Shown: piece after piece, positions 11,256-22,138 of the stretch
Numbering within the stretch: position 1 is the first letter of the stretch
How the letters are laid out: every line of letters begins with the position of its first letter
Assembly (NCBI GenBank): GCA_001972305.1
Contig: BDDD01000081.1
Span: forward strand, 615,223-679,222
DNA length: 64,000 bases
DNA from: Cephalotus follicularis
Lineage: Eukaryota; Streptophyta; Magnoliopsida; Oxalidales; Cephalotaceae
Direction: 5' to 3'
Notes under the pieces: generated by a model
Databases searched by the model: none
Told to the model about the DNA's origin: nothing
Seen by the model: only the letters and a program-made list of their open reading frames with translations
Translations under genes and position numbers: made by a program

Positions 11256-12724
11256 CCCCTATAGGGCATGAGATTAGTCACATTGGCTGAGTTGATGCAA
11301 TAGGAGAGAAAGAGATTGATCAAAGTAAGAATTCCTACTCATTTTTCTAAAGTACCCAATGCTCTGTTTTCATCTGATATTTTCAGCAGGTTGTTTTAAT
11401 CATATCTTGTTCATTTCTTGATGAAAAATCAAATGGTGGAATGTTTTGGAAACCTTAAGATGTCCTCTAAAACTATTATGTTGGTATGCCTCGAAATTCT
11501 GTCAAATTCCTGATGAAATTCTGAGTTTAAAATTACTGCTCATGTACTATTTTCATATGGAACCTGCAACTTTGAAAATTCATTGCAGCTTCGTTTCTCA
11601 ATCTAAATTTATGAACTTTATCTTCCTGAATTCGTTGAGATGTCTACTTTAAATTTTATGTTTTACTTTTTCTCTGGAAATGAATGTTCCTATATGTAAA
11701 TTCAATTTTACAAATGTTGTACGAATCTGTTTTTATGAATACCTTGAGCTGATCACTCAAAGTATTAAGAAATGATTTTATGAAATGAGAAAAGGTAGCG
11801 AAATGAGATGAACAACTCTTGGATTGGGATCCAAGGAGGGTTAATCCAAGAAGGATTAAGTTTATGAGCAGAGAGTGCTCATGGACATGCATGTGATGTA
11901 AGGATAGTAATCGAGGAGTGCACAAGACCCTGGTGAAGAATGGTTCAATTAGGTTCTTTATGTTTTATGACCCCTCAGTTATTTATGAAATGTTCTGGTT
12001 CATGAGATATGAACAGAAAAGGAAATGAATGTGAAATGTGTTGGTTTGTATACCAGAAAAGGATTTTAATGATGTTTTTGGTTTTCAAGTATGGCTATGC
12101 TATATGCCAGAAAAATGTGTGATTTAGAAACGTTTTGATAAAGATTATCAAAAAATGGATTTCGTAACGTTTTATGTCTATGATTCTTACTGGGCTATTT
12201 GAGCTTATTCTTTTGAATGTTTTTGTTTTCAAATGAATTTCCAGGAAATGGTGGAGCTTGAAATGTCAAGCTTGAGAGGAAGTTCATAAAAGAAGTTATG
12301 GAAGGGAAGTATGTTATGCAATGGATGTTTTATGATGAAACTATTTTTTTGATGTGTATGTTACGTTTTGATGATATAAGTTTTTCCGTTGTGTAATGTA
12401 ATGAGACAAGTTTTGTAAAGGTATTAGAAAGGATTGTTATGATGGTAATATGATGCTTTGAAGTTTAATGTTGAAAGTTGTACGCCCTAATTGAGATTAT
12501 GAGAAGTTAATGAAATATATTACTCTCAATTAAGAGTATGATGATTTTAAAGTTTATTGTTCAAAGTTGTAAGTATATTTTGAAATTTTGAGGGTATTGG
12601 AATACGATATAAGCAATATCGTTAAAAAAATTAATGGTTAAACGTTACACCCCACCTAACGCACCGGATCATTGAGGCTTGCTTAGAGCTTAAATCGAAC
12701 TCGGGTCGGGGGCGTTACACGTGC

Positions 12725-13114
12725 GCCCTGTCTTAACAGTCTGTCAGCCTGCATAGCAGATATAATTTGAATCGGTTGACATTCCAAGGTTCCAATAAAC
12801 TGGAACGGAAATTGTCCTGGCATATTTAAGGTCACGACCTTCCTTTTACTATCCACATAGGCACAATGTGCCGATAACCAATCCATTCCCAATATTACGT
12901 CAAGCTTGCCCATCGGTAGGACAATAAGATCTGCCAATAAGACATGGCCGGCGATCTCAATAGGACAAGACTTACACACCCATTCGAAGGTAGCAGACTA
13001 TCCTACTAGTGTGCTAACTTCTACAATAAAGGGCAAGGGCTCTGGCATCACATTTAAATGTTGTATATAATGCAATGCAATATAAGAGTGAGATGAGCCA
13101 TAATCAATAAGATC
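12725..13114 (-). pseudogene. Element A aspartic protease remnant
   Basis: The retropepsin that cleaves Gag-Pol. Reading minus from about 13114, the active-site region appears as D-Y-G-S-S-H-S, where the family has D-[ST]-G-[AS]; the residue next to the catalytic Asp is changed. Further on, the flap-distal part GKLDVILGMDWL (typical of plant Ty3/gypsy proteases) and a DSKRKVVTL strand are clear within 12683-12979. The frame is broken near 13010 by a stop. The 3' end of the domain is cut by element B at 12720, and RT resumes on the other side at 4468. Confidence 0.8.
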
Positions 13115-14640
13115 CTATACCACACAATGAAATATGTATACAGTACCTCCAATCCCTGAGGCAGATCCTGTGGCGACTTGTTTATCCATGGCATATACCC
13201 TTCCTTGCACGGTAGGTTTCAACCCCATCATTTTATTTCCACGATCACCTCGTCCTGAGCTAGTCCTAGGACGGCTTCGATATTGTTGTTCATAATTTTG
13301 ACTTGGCTGGGGTCCTCCCTGATATGAAACTGAACTTTGTCCTGGCTGATTTCCATCACCGTACATTCCATAAGGACACTCTGTAACTTTATGATCAACA
13401 CTCCACATAACAAACATTTACCAGATTTCCACCAGCAATCATCAGAAGCATGATTCGTTCATTGACAATGTATGGATGGTTCATAAGGGGTTTGGTTGGC
13501 AAAGTTATAAGGTTTGGATTGACTCCTCTGTGGTGACATCAACCCCCTATGTCTTCGACGAGCACCACGGCCTCTTCTTCTCTTTTGGGAGCCATGAGAT
13601 TTCCTTCCAAGTACGGAGGGTCCAACGGGACTTCCAGTACTACGTGGGGATCTACTCTGACCAGGGCTACTGCTGTATCTTGATCTCTGGGGTTTATTAC
13701 TACCCCCAGAACTTCTACCAGACTGTCCTCCAGGAGATGTTGATCTCTTATTATCAGCCTGGATCCTCAATTTGTGTAACTCATCAGCTACGACCTCAAT
13801 GTCTCTGGCTCTGCTAGACAATTCAAAAGAGGGTTCTCAGTCGAAAAGGTACCAAGCGTCGTCTGATATCCGGTCTAAGGCCAATAAGAAACTTCTTGGA
13901 CTTTCTAGTTTCAGAGCTAACCATGTGTGGAGCTACTCTCAACAATTCCACGAACTTGGCCTCGTACTGGGCCACTGTCATATCACCTTGTGTTAGGATC
14001 AAAAATTCAGCTTCTCTTTTATCCACTTCTGCTTCGGGGTAGTATTGCCCGTTAAACTCTTCCTTAAATACGTCCCATGTACGAACAACCCCTGATTGCT
14101 CCCATGACATTTCAATCATTTTGCACCAATTTTTTGCTTCTCCCCGCAACATATAAGTGGCGAAGAGAATCTTCTGGGAATTAGAACACTCCAGGACCAT
14201 AAATATGTTCTCTATCTGCATTAACCATCTCTCAGCTACTATCGTATCTGAGTCTCTTGCAAACAATGGGGGATTCAATCTCAGAAACCTGACCAAAGGG
14301 TCCTCTAGCCGTGTAGACTGATCAACCTATCTCCTTGATGTCATTGCACGTTTAAGGGTCCTCGCAGCCTGGGGTTGTTTAGGTGCTTCAGTCGCTCATC
14401 GATCGAGTCTGGCGGCTGAGGGTTGTTCCGATGCAGTCGCATGGCGCTGCATGAACTCGCTCAATGGGCCATCATCGCTTGCATTCTTCTCATGAGACCC
14501 CCAGATTTTGGTGGATCAGGGGCAACTCCTTCAGCCTCTTGGGCTACATTGGCACCTTCTGCATCTCTACTCGCTCGAGTACGTCTAGTTGACGGCTCAG
14601 CTCTTGCTCCTCGTGTAGTTCTACTTCAACGACCATTCAT
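13115..14640 (-). pseudogene. gag: Element A gag remnant
   Basis: Gag is the structural protein that packages the retrotransposon RNA. A Met codon at 14638-14640 starts a basic, Arg/Thr-rich leader broken by a stop after four codons. The conserved core is at 13823-14296 and has the usual gag pattern (AERWLMQIENIF, then LRGEAKNWC, then WDVFKEEFNGQYYP). A Ser/Gly/Pro/Arg-rich stretch follows at 13459-13821, in another frame. The single zinc knuckle region (13340-13450) is damaged and lacks an intact CCHC. At least two frame breaks and several stops make it non-functional. It follows the primer binding site, as expected, and leads into protease. Confidence 0.85.
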
Positions 14641-14750
14641 TTCACCTTTTATAAAAACAAAGGGTTAATATCCACTTATCATATCCGCATGAAAATAACT
14701 TTACAAGCCAAGGACACCATACTAGTATACCCTGCATGGAAGAACTTGGC

Positions 14751-14762
14751 GCTCTGATACAA
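14751..14762 (-). other. Primer binding site of element A (initiator Met-tRNA type)
   Basis: On minus, TTGTATCAGAGC lies four bases inside the 5' LTR end; it differs by one base from TGGTATCAGAGC, the complement of the initiator Met-tRNA 3' end used by many plant retrotransposons. Confidence 0.8.
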
Positions 14763-15849
14763 AACTGTAACGCCCCAAACTTCAAGGGTGGACCCCAAGG
14801 CCTGGTGCGCTACAACTATACCATTCATTACCAATATTCAGTAGAATAAATTTAAAACAATTTATAACACAATAATGCATACAGAAAATCCAATAAAATA
14901 TCACTTCTGTGGATAAAACCTAATGTATACAATACTTGTTCATAACAAGCTCTGCCACAACCCGGCAGGTTACAAAACAAAATACAATATCATTATGCTC
15001 CTGGGTCATCAAACTGTAATTGAAAGGAAGAGACTTACTCAAGGTTCAATCCTTTGCTTGCTGCGCAGCTCCACATGTACCTGACCCATTACATAACAAT
15101 GCAATGGGATAGCAACCACAGGTTGTGTAGGAACTACTACCCATGCATATGTGGAGTGCAATGCAGCATGCATGCAATGAGAGATGCAATATATAACCAA
15201 TCCATACAGTACAAGCATTCATAACATTAACAGTCAGTTACAGTACTATTAACAATCATATACAGTCTTCCTCGGCATCCCCTACTTAGGGAGGAGCAGT
15301 AGACGCACTCCAGACGTTAAAGGCAGAGGAGTCGAGGTGACAAATACATTTCATTTATTAGGCATACTTGGTTTCTAAGACTCCTCAGCTTAAGGAAGAG
15401 CAGTATACACGCTCTAGGCATTATAGGCAGAGGAGAGGAACATACACATTTACACTAAACATTAACATTCATTTAAAATTTATGGCTCATCTCAATTGGT
15501 GATCCATGTGCCATCTACCTCGGTGACCCTCCTGGATCATCTCAATTGGTGACCCATTGGATCATCTCAAGGGATAGCATTTCCTGGATCATCTGGGTTG
15601 GTGACCCCCGTAGGGATCATCTCGGTGGTGACCTAGTACATTACATTACATTGCACTACATTACATTACACTACGTTACACTACACTACCATTAATTGGA
15701 CTAGAGCTAGGAGCTCGGGTCCTTAAGAGGTCTGAAAATGTTACCCTTAGTTTGCCTTCATTACACTACACTACACTCATTTAACTCTCCACAGTATTCA
15801 TTTTACACTAGTTACCGGAGGACACCTAAATTCGGACGCAATGGATTCA

Positions 15850-16565
15850 CATGCTCGGGCGCACGCTATGGGGAGCTCAACGCATGGCCTTGCATGAGTG
15901 CCTAGTTACGTATGAAGTGGTGCTTATGATAGAGAGCTCTGTTACATTGTTGAAATGAGCTCGACATGCTAGGAATGCATGCAGAGGACCGTGGTCAGGC
16001 ACCTTCAGTGGAGAGCTCAGCATGCTAAGGGCGCAAGTAGAGGAGAGCTCGACGTATTGTATGGCACGCTCGGATGCATGCCATGGAGCTTGGCAGTTTC
16101 AATAGAGAGCTCAACGCACGACACATGATGTAAATGCTTGGGATGAATGTTGAAGGAGAGCTAGGCCTTTGGCCATGGAGAGCTCAGCACTATGCATGCT
16201 CGGGCGCCTTGATATGAGGAGTTCGACACTTGGCCATGATCAGGCACCTTGTTGTGGGGAGCTTGGCACTTAGCCATGCATGCTAGATAGTGCGAGGCAC
16301 CGCTCGGCACCACGCACGTTCGGGCATGACATGTATACACTATGGAGAGCTTGGCACCTTACGTTGCATGCTCGACACCTCGGATGCATGCTTGGGGAGA
16401 GCTCGGCACTCTCATGCACGGGCGCTTGGCTTGCATGCTCGGGATGCATGATTAGCATATAGGAGCATCCTTGGCTCCTGGCATGTTTGGAACGCATGTT
16501 TGGAAAGCTCGGCCACGCATGGTATGCTCGGCGAATAGCAGAGCACGCTCAGATGCATTGGAAAG
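15850..16565. repeat. GAGCTC / GCATGC-rich degenerate array in A 5' LTR
   Basis: Second copy of the array seen at 190-905, in the same place of the other LTR, with scattered differences. Its presence in both LTRs shows it belonged to the element before insertion. Confidence 0.75.
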
Positions 16566-17073
16566 CATGCACAGAAGGCACACCCTTAAGTTCGGACGCG
16601 TAACGTATACACTGGTGCACCACTTGCTACCGTCATTACTAAGTATGCAGGTATTCATTTATACAAGTACCCATTAATTCCCTAGGAGCAAAGGCACATT
16701 CCAATCATTTTACCTTCCAATCATTTCCTAACTCTAGACTGAGCAATCACAATAACACAGCATTCAAACAATACACATAAAAAGTGAGAGCACCGAGTAG
16801 GAAGTAGATCCTACCTTAAATCCGATGAGGTTGCTATACAAATTCCTTTTCTCAGCTCAACTTCTTCAATTGCTCATTGCCTTTACACTAGACTCCTTCC
16901 TCCACTGATTCTTCTTCCTTTGCTCACTGGACCATTCTTTTCTTGTCTCTTCCAAGGTTGGTGGTGAGGGGGATTTAATGAGAGTGAAAAGGAGGAGACA
17001 AGAAGTCTCCAGATAATTTCCCCTTTCCTTGTCTCTTTCTCAGCAGCAGCCGTCCCCACTCTCCCCGCCTCCC

Positions 17074-17081
17074 TTTTTATA
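17074..17081 (-). promoter_or_regulatory. TATA-like box, A 5' LTR
   Basis: TATAAAAA on the minus strand, at the place equivalent to 1406-1413. Likely the promoter of the full-length RNA of element A. Confidence 0.5.
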
Positions 17082-17256
17082 ACCACAAAGGAAGGCTCTA
17101 GAATTTTGGAGACATTCCCAACAAAATCCTTCCTATTATGGGCTGCCCAATTTTAGCCCAAAGCTTCTTTCCTTCACTCTCCACAATTCAGCCCAATAGA
17201 AAAAAAAAGTAACCCTTCCCAAGCCCAATTGCTATTATAAATTCTAGGATGTTACA

Positions 17257-18027
17257 AAGGAGGCACAATTAGACAGCCTTCTTAAGAGATTAGAGTAAAT
17301 AGTTAGGGGACCCGAGCACGCAAATCACATTAATCAAAGCACTCCCATATGTTCTTGGTGCCAGTCACATAGTCATGTTTTAGAAGAATACCCAAACTAC
17401 GTTGAAAATCATTATCTTCCGGAGAATGTGTCTGCAATGAATCAATACAACCTATATAGTAACACTTACAATCCGGGTTGGAGAAATCATCCAAACTTCT
17501 AATCGAGTCAAGGGCAAAACACGAGAGGACCTTCAAACTTTTTTGGGCAAACTTCCAATTTTTCTTCCCAGCCTTCAAATTTTTCTGAGTACCCTTCGAA
17601 CTTCTCGACCAATCTGCATCCCAGCAAACCTTTCAAAGGTCCCCCCCAATCCTCCAATAACATTTGACCTCCCTTCTCGCAAAACCAATTTCAAAATCCA
17701 CAATCCCCCGGAATGATGAATCAACCAGTAGATACCTCTATGATTTCTTCTCTAGAAAAGAGCAAGAAGCTTCTCACGAGCATTGTTATGACCAGTTAAC
17801 ATAACATGAAAAAACAGATTTCACAACTTGTATCTGCTTTACATGAAAAAGAGAAGGGAAAGATGATGTCCCAACCTGGCCCAAATCCTACGACAACCAT
17901 GATCGAGCCTCCGTACACCCAACCGCCATCTAACCCTCAAGGCTCCTCCTCCTCGGTACCACCAAAACAAAAAAACACCATCAATGCCCTGGGGAGTCGA
18001 AATGAGTACCAAGAGTACCAACCAGTG
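17257..18027 (+). pseudogene. gag: Athila-like Ty3/gypsy gag fragment
   Basis: Plus-strand remnant between elements A and F. With frame breaks it reads a degenerate knuckle (CSWCQSHSHVLEEYPNY), then NQYNLYSNTYNPGWRNHPNF. The YSNTYNPGWRNHPNF block is a hallmark of Athila-type gag (from memory of the family). A Pro/Asn/Phe-rich stretch follows, then EKSKKLLTSIV, then KKQISQLVSALHEKEKG (17806-18048), the counterpart of the KQIGQLA region. Both ends are cut, by A's LTR on the left and F's LTR on the right. It is the oldest layer visible in the window. Confidence 0.72.
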
Positions 18028-19139
18028 TGTCACACCCCGTTTCCATAAATAACCCTTAATTCGTGGCAATCAACATAAATTCATCTTATCAAAATACGGG
18101 AAATTTAAAATTTCCAAACATATATAATCAGTGCGAAAGCATTAAGCATAAGCCGAAATAAAACGTAACATGCATCACATACTACATGCTACTCAAATAT
18201 CAATGATATAATAAGGCCATCATCGTCAATTGCCTCCACAATGGAACATGAGCTATTCATTCAACATATAATTCCATCAATACTTGATCCATTTTTTACA
18301 ATAACCAATTTAAACATTTCTCAAAAGAAATACAACTTAAAACTCCACTTCGCTTCCCCAAGCTCAATGGTGCCGATCCACTGCATCGATCTGAAATTGA
18401 TAGGGTTAGCCGAATCCACTGGCTGAGTAGAGAAATAAAAGTGCACTTTGGGGTCATCGATAATAAATGCCATGAAATGAATGCATTCGTGATACAATGC
18501 ATAATATATCACTATATATATATGCCAATAGGTGCAACCATGCCAAGTGGATACAACCATCCATCCATCAATCATGTCTCAAAGGACCAATCAATCCAAT
18601 CCCACATGAAGCGCATCACAATATCCTGGCCCCGACGTCTTGCACCTTACTTCGGTCCCGACTCCTGAAACTCAAAGCAGGTGCAATCCATCAATCCAAG
18701 GTTGCTCGCACTTAGTGTTCAGCAACCATGGTAGCCTGTGTTACTTGCACTCAGTGTTTAGTAACATTGTACTTCGGTGTCCCTAGCCAACTCCTGGCCC
18801 ATAGTCTACAACCCACCCTTAGCCATCAATGACATCTCTGTCACGTAGCTAATGCAGCATCAATCATAATCAATCAATCCAAAATCAGTCTGTTTCCAAG
18901 TAGTTTATAAGTTATAAAATACTTGAAATAATACATTTTCAAAATGTAATCAGTCTTTCAGTCCTTCGAAAATAAACATTTCTCAAAATATACATTTTTG
19001 TGTAAAATAATGATTTATCATAAAATCATGTATGCACTTTTCTAAAATGATAAAACACTTTAGAATTAGGAACAACAATCCATAGTTCAATCCATAATCG
19101 TATGCAATGCAAACATATGCTCAAATGTAGACAAATCCC

Positions 19140-19535
19140 TTAACGGTCGGTTGTCTTCTCTTGACAGTCGGCTGTTCTCTCTTGACAGTCGGCTGTTCTC
19201 CTTGAACAGTCAGCTGTTCTCTCTTGACAGTCGACTGTTCTCCTTAAACAATCGGCTGTTTTGTGAACAGTGCGCCTCTTCTTCGTTGCCACTTACCACA
19301 GTATCACCACATCAGTGAATCCGGGCAGAGTGACACGTGGACAGTCGACTGTCTCCTTCAACAGTCGGTTGTTTCCTTCAACACTCGGCTGCTCTCCTTT
19401 AATAGTTGACTGTTCTACAAAACAGCAGGCGTCCTCCATTAGAACACTTGAACAGTTGACTATTTCCCTATGCATAATCGGCTATTTCCCTTAACAGTCG
19501 GCTGTTCTCTTCGAACAATCGACTGGTTCTACGGG
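19140..19535. repeat. AACAGTCGACTGTT-type palindrome array, F LTR part 1
   Basis: About thirteen copies of ACAGTC[GA][GA]CTGTT separated by 10-15 pyrimidine-rich bases (CTCTCTTG, CTCCTT). The core is a 14-bp perfect palindrome in its best copies. Confidence 0.8.
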
Positions 19536-21117
19536 CAGTACATAAGTTACAACAGGTCAACGCATGCAATTCCCAATCCAATCAATCCAAAATAGAGCAT
19601 TTTCAATGGTAACACACATTTATGCTCAAAATCACAGTCTACTACTTGCATTTCATCAAATGAACATCTGTTATAACTGAACTCAAAACACAGTCATAAA
19701 ATCCCTACCTCAAATTCCAAGTTAGGAATTGCAGTTCACCTCTTCAAGACCACGGATCCGAAGGTGCTGTTCTGGAATTCCAAATCAACCACAGAAATTC
19801 CAATCCATGCTCGATTTTTCCTCCGGTCTAAGCTTCTAAGTCCCCAGTTCAAGTATGGAGCACTTTGGGTTTATTTCTTCATCTCTTTCCCCTCACGATT
19901 TCTATGTTTCTTTTAATGGTTGCAAGCCGAAGAAGGAGAAGGGATGGTCGCGTTTTTATGGAGAGTCCATGCCTCTCTCCTTATTCCCTCCCTTCTGTAC
20001 ATTGTACATGCCTCCCCCCTCTTTCTCTGCCATTGCAGGTCACAGGCATGGGGAAATGGTGTGCCATGCTTGTTGGTGGGTCCACGCGTCATCCTTTCAT
20101 GTGGAATGCTTGGGAATGGCGCACCCATGTGTAGCGCCCCTGACCCGAGTCCACTTTAAGCTCAAAGCGAGCTCCAAAGATCGGTGCGTTACGTGGGTGT
20201 GACCTTTGACCATCAAATCGTTTAACCATTTAACGATCCATTTCATATCATTTAATCTTGACTTAGATTTAAAACCTGACATTATTACTCAATAACTTCA
20301 CAGGATCACATATGCTTACATCTTTGAAAAAACCAAATTCAAAATGTCATATTCTCATTATCATGATCGTTTCTAGTACCTTTGCATTTGTATGTCACTT
20401 AACATGTAACCTTACACAGCGGAAAAACATAAACTTATCATAAAACAATCATATACTCACCTTTACCATTAACTTCTCATACTCTCAAGTATGTTCAATA
20501 ACTTTTTATATCATCATCTTACATAAAAACATCATAACCTATAGCATTTATTTCCTTACTTTAACATCTATACATCGTTTATCATAAAACATTACACAGC
20601 GGAAAATATTACGCATGACATTAAAACATAACTGCATAGCATATCATACTTCCTTTCCTTACTCTTCTTTTGGGACTTCCTCTAAAGCTCGCAACTTCGC
20701 GTTCACCGTTTCCTGAAAGATTTGTTTGAAAACAAGACATTGAAAGGAGTGAGCTTTAAAGAGCCCAGTAAGAATCATAGTCATAAAACGTTATCGAAGT
20801 CCATTATTTTTGATAATTTATATCAAAATGTTTCAACATCATACATTTCAAAACATCTTTAAAAACCTTCTTCTAGTTTTATAAAACCAAAACATTTCTA
20901 AAATCATACATTTTCTAGTGAATAACACCGACATACTTGAAAACAGTCAAAAACGTTTTCCAGTCATACCTTCTTTTGGTTTGTATCACAGCCATACTTG
21001 AAAACATCAGTAAAATCATTTTCTTTACATTCGTAAACAAAACATCTTTAAAACCCTTTTTTTCTGTTCATATCTCATGAAACAGAACATTTCATAAAAC
21101 TTGGTGGTCGTGAACCT

Positions 21118-21462
21118 TGTTGACGTTTATGTCTCAATCCTAAGTTTTGATGATAACATATTTGCATTTGAAAAAGTTTCTTAATGTTCAAGAAAGCAAT
21201 AAAGTGAGTAAAACAGCAAGAATTCTGCAGAAAACAGCTCAGACCGTCGACGCCTAAGGTTAAAGCGTCTGCGCTTTGACAAACGGTCGAGACAAGGAAC
21301 AAAGCGCCTACCGGTGAAGCACTCGGATAATTGGAACAAACACTTAAACCGTCGACGCCTAGATTCAAAGCGACTGTGCTTTAGGGCCTAAATTCCTGCT
21401 CTTTGTGCAAAGCGCCTGCCGGCTAACTCAGTGGAGCAAATGGCTATTAAAATCTGCCTAAG
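21118..21462 (+). repeat. Element C 5' LTR remnant (first 345 bp)
   Basis: Starts TGTTGACGTTTATGTCTC and follows the 3' LTR (35492 onward) closely to CTGCCTAAG, then breaks off at 21463 where X begins. The rest of the LTR, the primer binding site and the start of gag are gone. Confidence 0.88.
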
Positions 21463-21669
21463 TGTTTAGCATAAAAATGTGTTGTTTTTAATGCATTATT
21501 TGTGATATTTTTATGCTTGGAATAGACTACTTTGGTTGTGTTTTTATGATTTTCAGGTACAAGTGCTAAATGACCAAAGTGCAAGAATACTACCCAAAAG
21601 TGTGCAAAAGTGGAGTTTAAAGTGTAAAGATTGAAGAATGGACAAAATTCTGAAGAAAAAAGGGCAAAA

Positions 21670-22015
21670 GCATCGATGTCTTTCATTCAAGTCGATGTCT
21701 TTTCTGGGTTGGACAAATAGCGTCGATGTCTCTAGGAAGAAGACGACGTCTTTTCTGGAAAATGCAACAATCTTCAAAGAGCTATGAAAAAGAGATCGAC
21801 GCCATTTTACAAACACGTCGACGCCTTTCATGAAGATCGACGTCTTTCAACTATTACATCGATGTCTTTGATCAACATTGGTCTGTAACTTTTGGAGCCA
21901 AAGAAGTCGACGTCTTTCACAAAAGAAGTCGACGCCTTTCACTCGCATCTCAGCAAAGTCGAGATTTTTACCAAAAGAAGTCGACGCCTATCAAGAAGCA
22001 GTCGACGTCTTCCTC
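21670..22015. repeat. GTCGACG[TC]CTTTC cluster in X
   Basis: Exact GTCGACG at 21817, 21906, 21928, 21980 and 22001, plus near copies (ATCGACG, GTCGATG). Common context GAAGTCGACGCCTTTCAC. It lies just before the TATA box at 22098. Confidence 0.8.
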
Positions 22016-22097
22016 TGCAGCAGAAATAGAAAGTTTAGATTTTTGCCATATTTTGTAACTAGGATTGCTTTTATTCCGTTTTTGATCAATTGTGTAG

Positions 22098-22105
22098 TAT
22101 ATAAA
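22098..22105 (+). promoter_or_regulatory. TATA box in X
   Basis: TATATAAA, about 85 bp after the palindrome cluster; same arrangement as in the other LTRs. Confidence 0.5.
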
Positions 22106-22138
22106 CAATGTTATTCGGCCAAATAGGGCAGAGAGTCT

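Larger units (their letters stand above)
4474..12719 (+). mobile_element. Element B: non-autonomous Ty3/gypsy derivative with 3.4-kb LTRs
   Basis: Two LTRs of 3366 and 3379 bp flank only 1501 bp of internal DNA, which joins a broken gag directly to the integrase C-terminal end; protease, RT, RNase H and the integrase core are absent. The likely 5-bp target duplication is CGTGT at 4469-4473 and CGTGC at 12720-12724 (one mismatch). It lies in element A between protease and RT, on the opposite strand. Relatives of its LTR are the solo LTRs E and H. Confidence 0.88.
9341..12719 (+). repeat. Element B 3' LTR, 3379 bp
   Basis: Starts TGTAACGACCAG directly after a polypurine tract and ends GGCGTTACA. 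Same order of internal features as the left copy. Point changes and small indels are frequent, many of them C-to-T or G-to-A at CpG/CHG contexts, as expected for an old, methylated insertion. Confidence 0.9.
1..17256 (-). mobile_element. Element A: Ty3/gypsy LTR retrotransposon, minus strand, split by element B
   Basis: The element reads on the minus strand: 5' LTR at 14766-17256, then gag, protease, RT, RNase H, integrase, and a 3' LTR whose last part is cut off by the window start. The order protease-RT-RNase H-integrase and the integrase tail that ends with a PHLF-like box point to a Tekay/Del-type chromovirus (inference from remembered family features). Stops and frameshifts occur in every domain, so it is dead. 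Element B sits between protease and RT. The left target duplication lies outside the window; the right flank begins AAGGA. Confidence 0.88.
14766..17256 (-). repeat. Element A 5' LTR, complete, 2491 bp
   Basis: Bounded by TG at 14766 (TGTAACGCCCC on plus) and CA at 17256, with a primer binding site directly to the left. Contains, on plus, a CTACAC/TTACAT simple-repeat tract (about 15640-15690), short repeats of GGATCATCTCAATTGGTGACC (about 15495-15640) and the GAGCTC/GCATGC array. There is no gene in this stretch. Confidence 0.92.

Noticed and set aside
13476..13817. 113-aa plus-strand frame with Tyr/Gln-rich reading
   Set aside because: Shadow of element A's Ser/Gly-rich gag segment on the opposite strand.
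19140..19540. Regular short repeats with spacers, CRISPR-like at first sight
   Set aside because: Spacers are 10-15 bp and similar to one another, repeats are degenerate palindromes inside a plant LTR, and no cas gene exists.
19855..20202. 115-aa frame starting MEHFGFISSSLSPHDFY
   Set aside because: Inside F's LTR, overlapped by other frames on both strands, crosses the E boundary at 20130, and has no domain.
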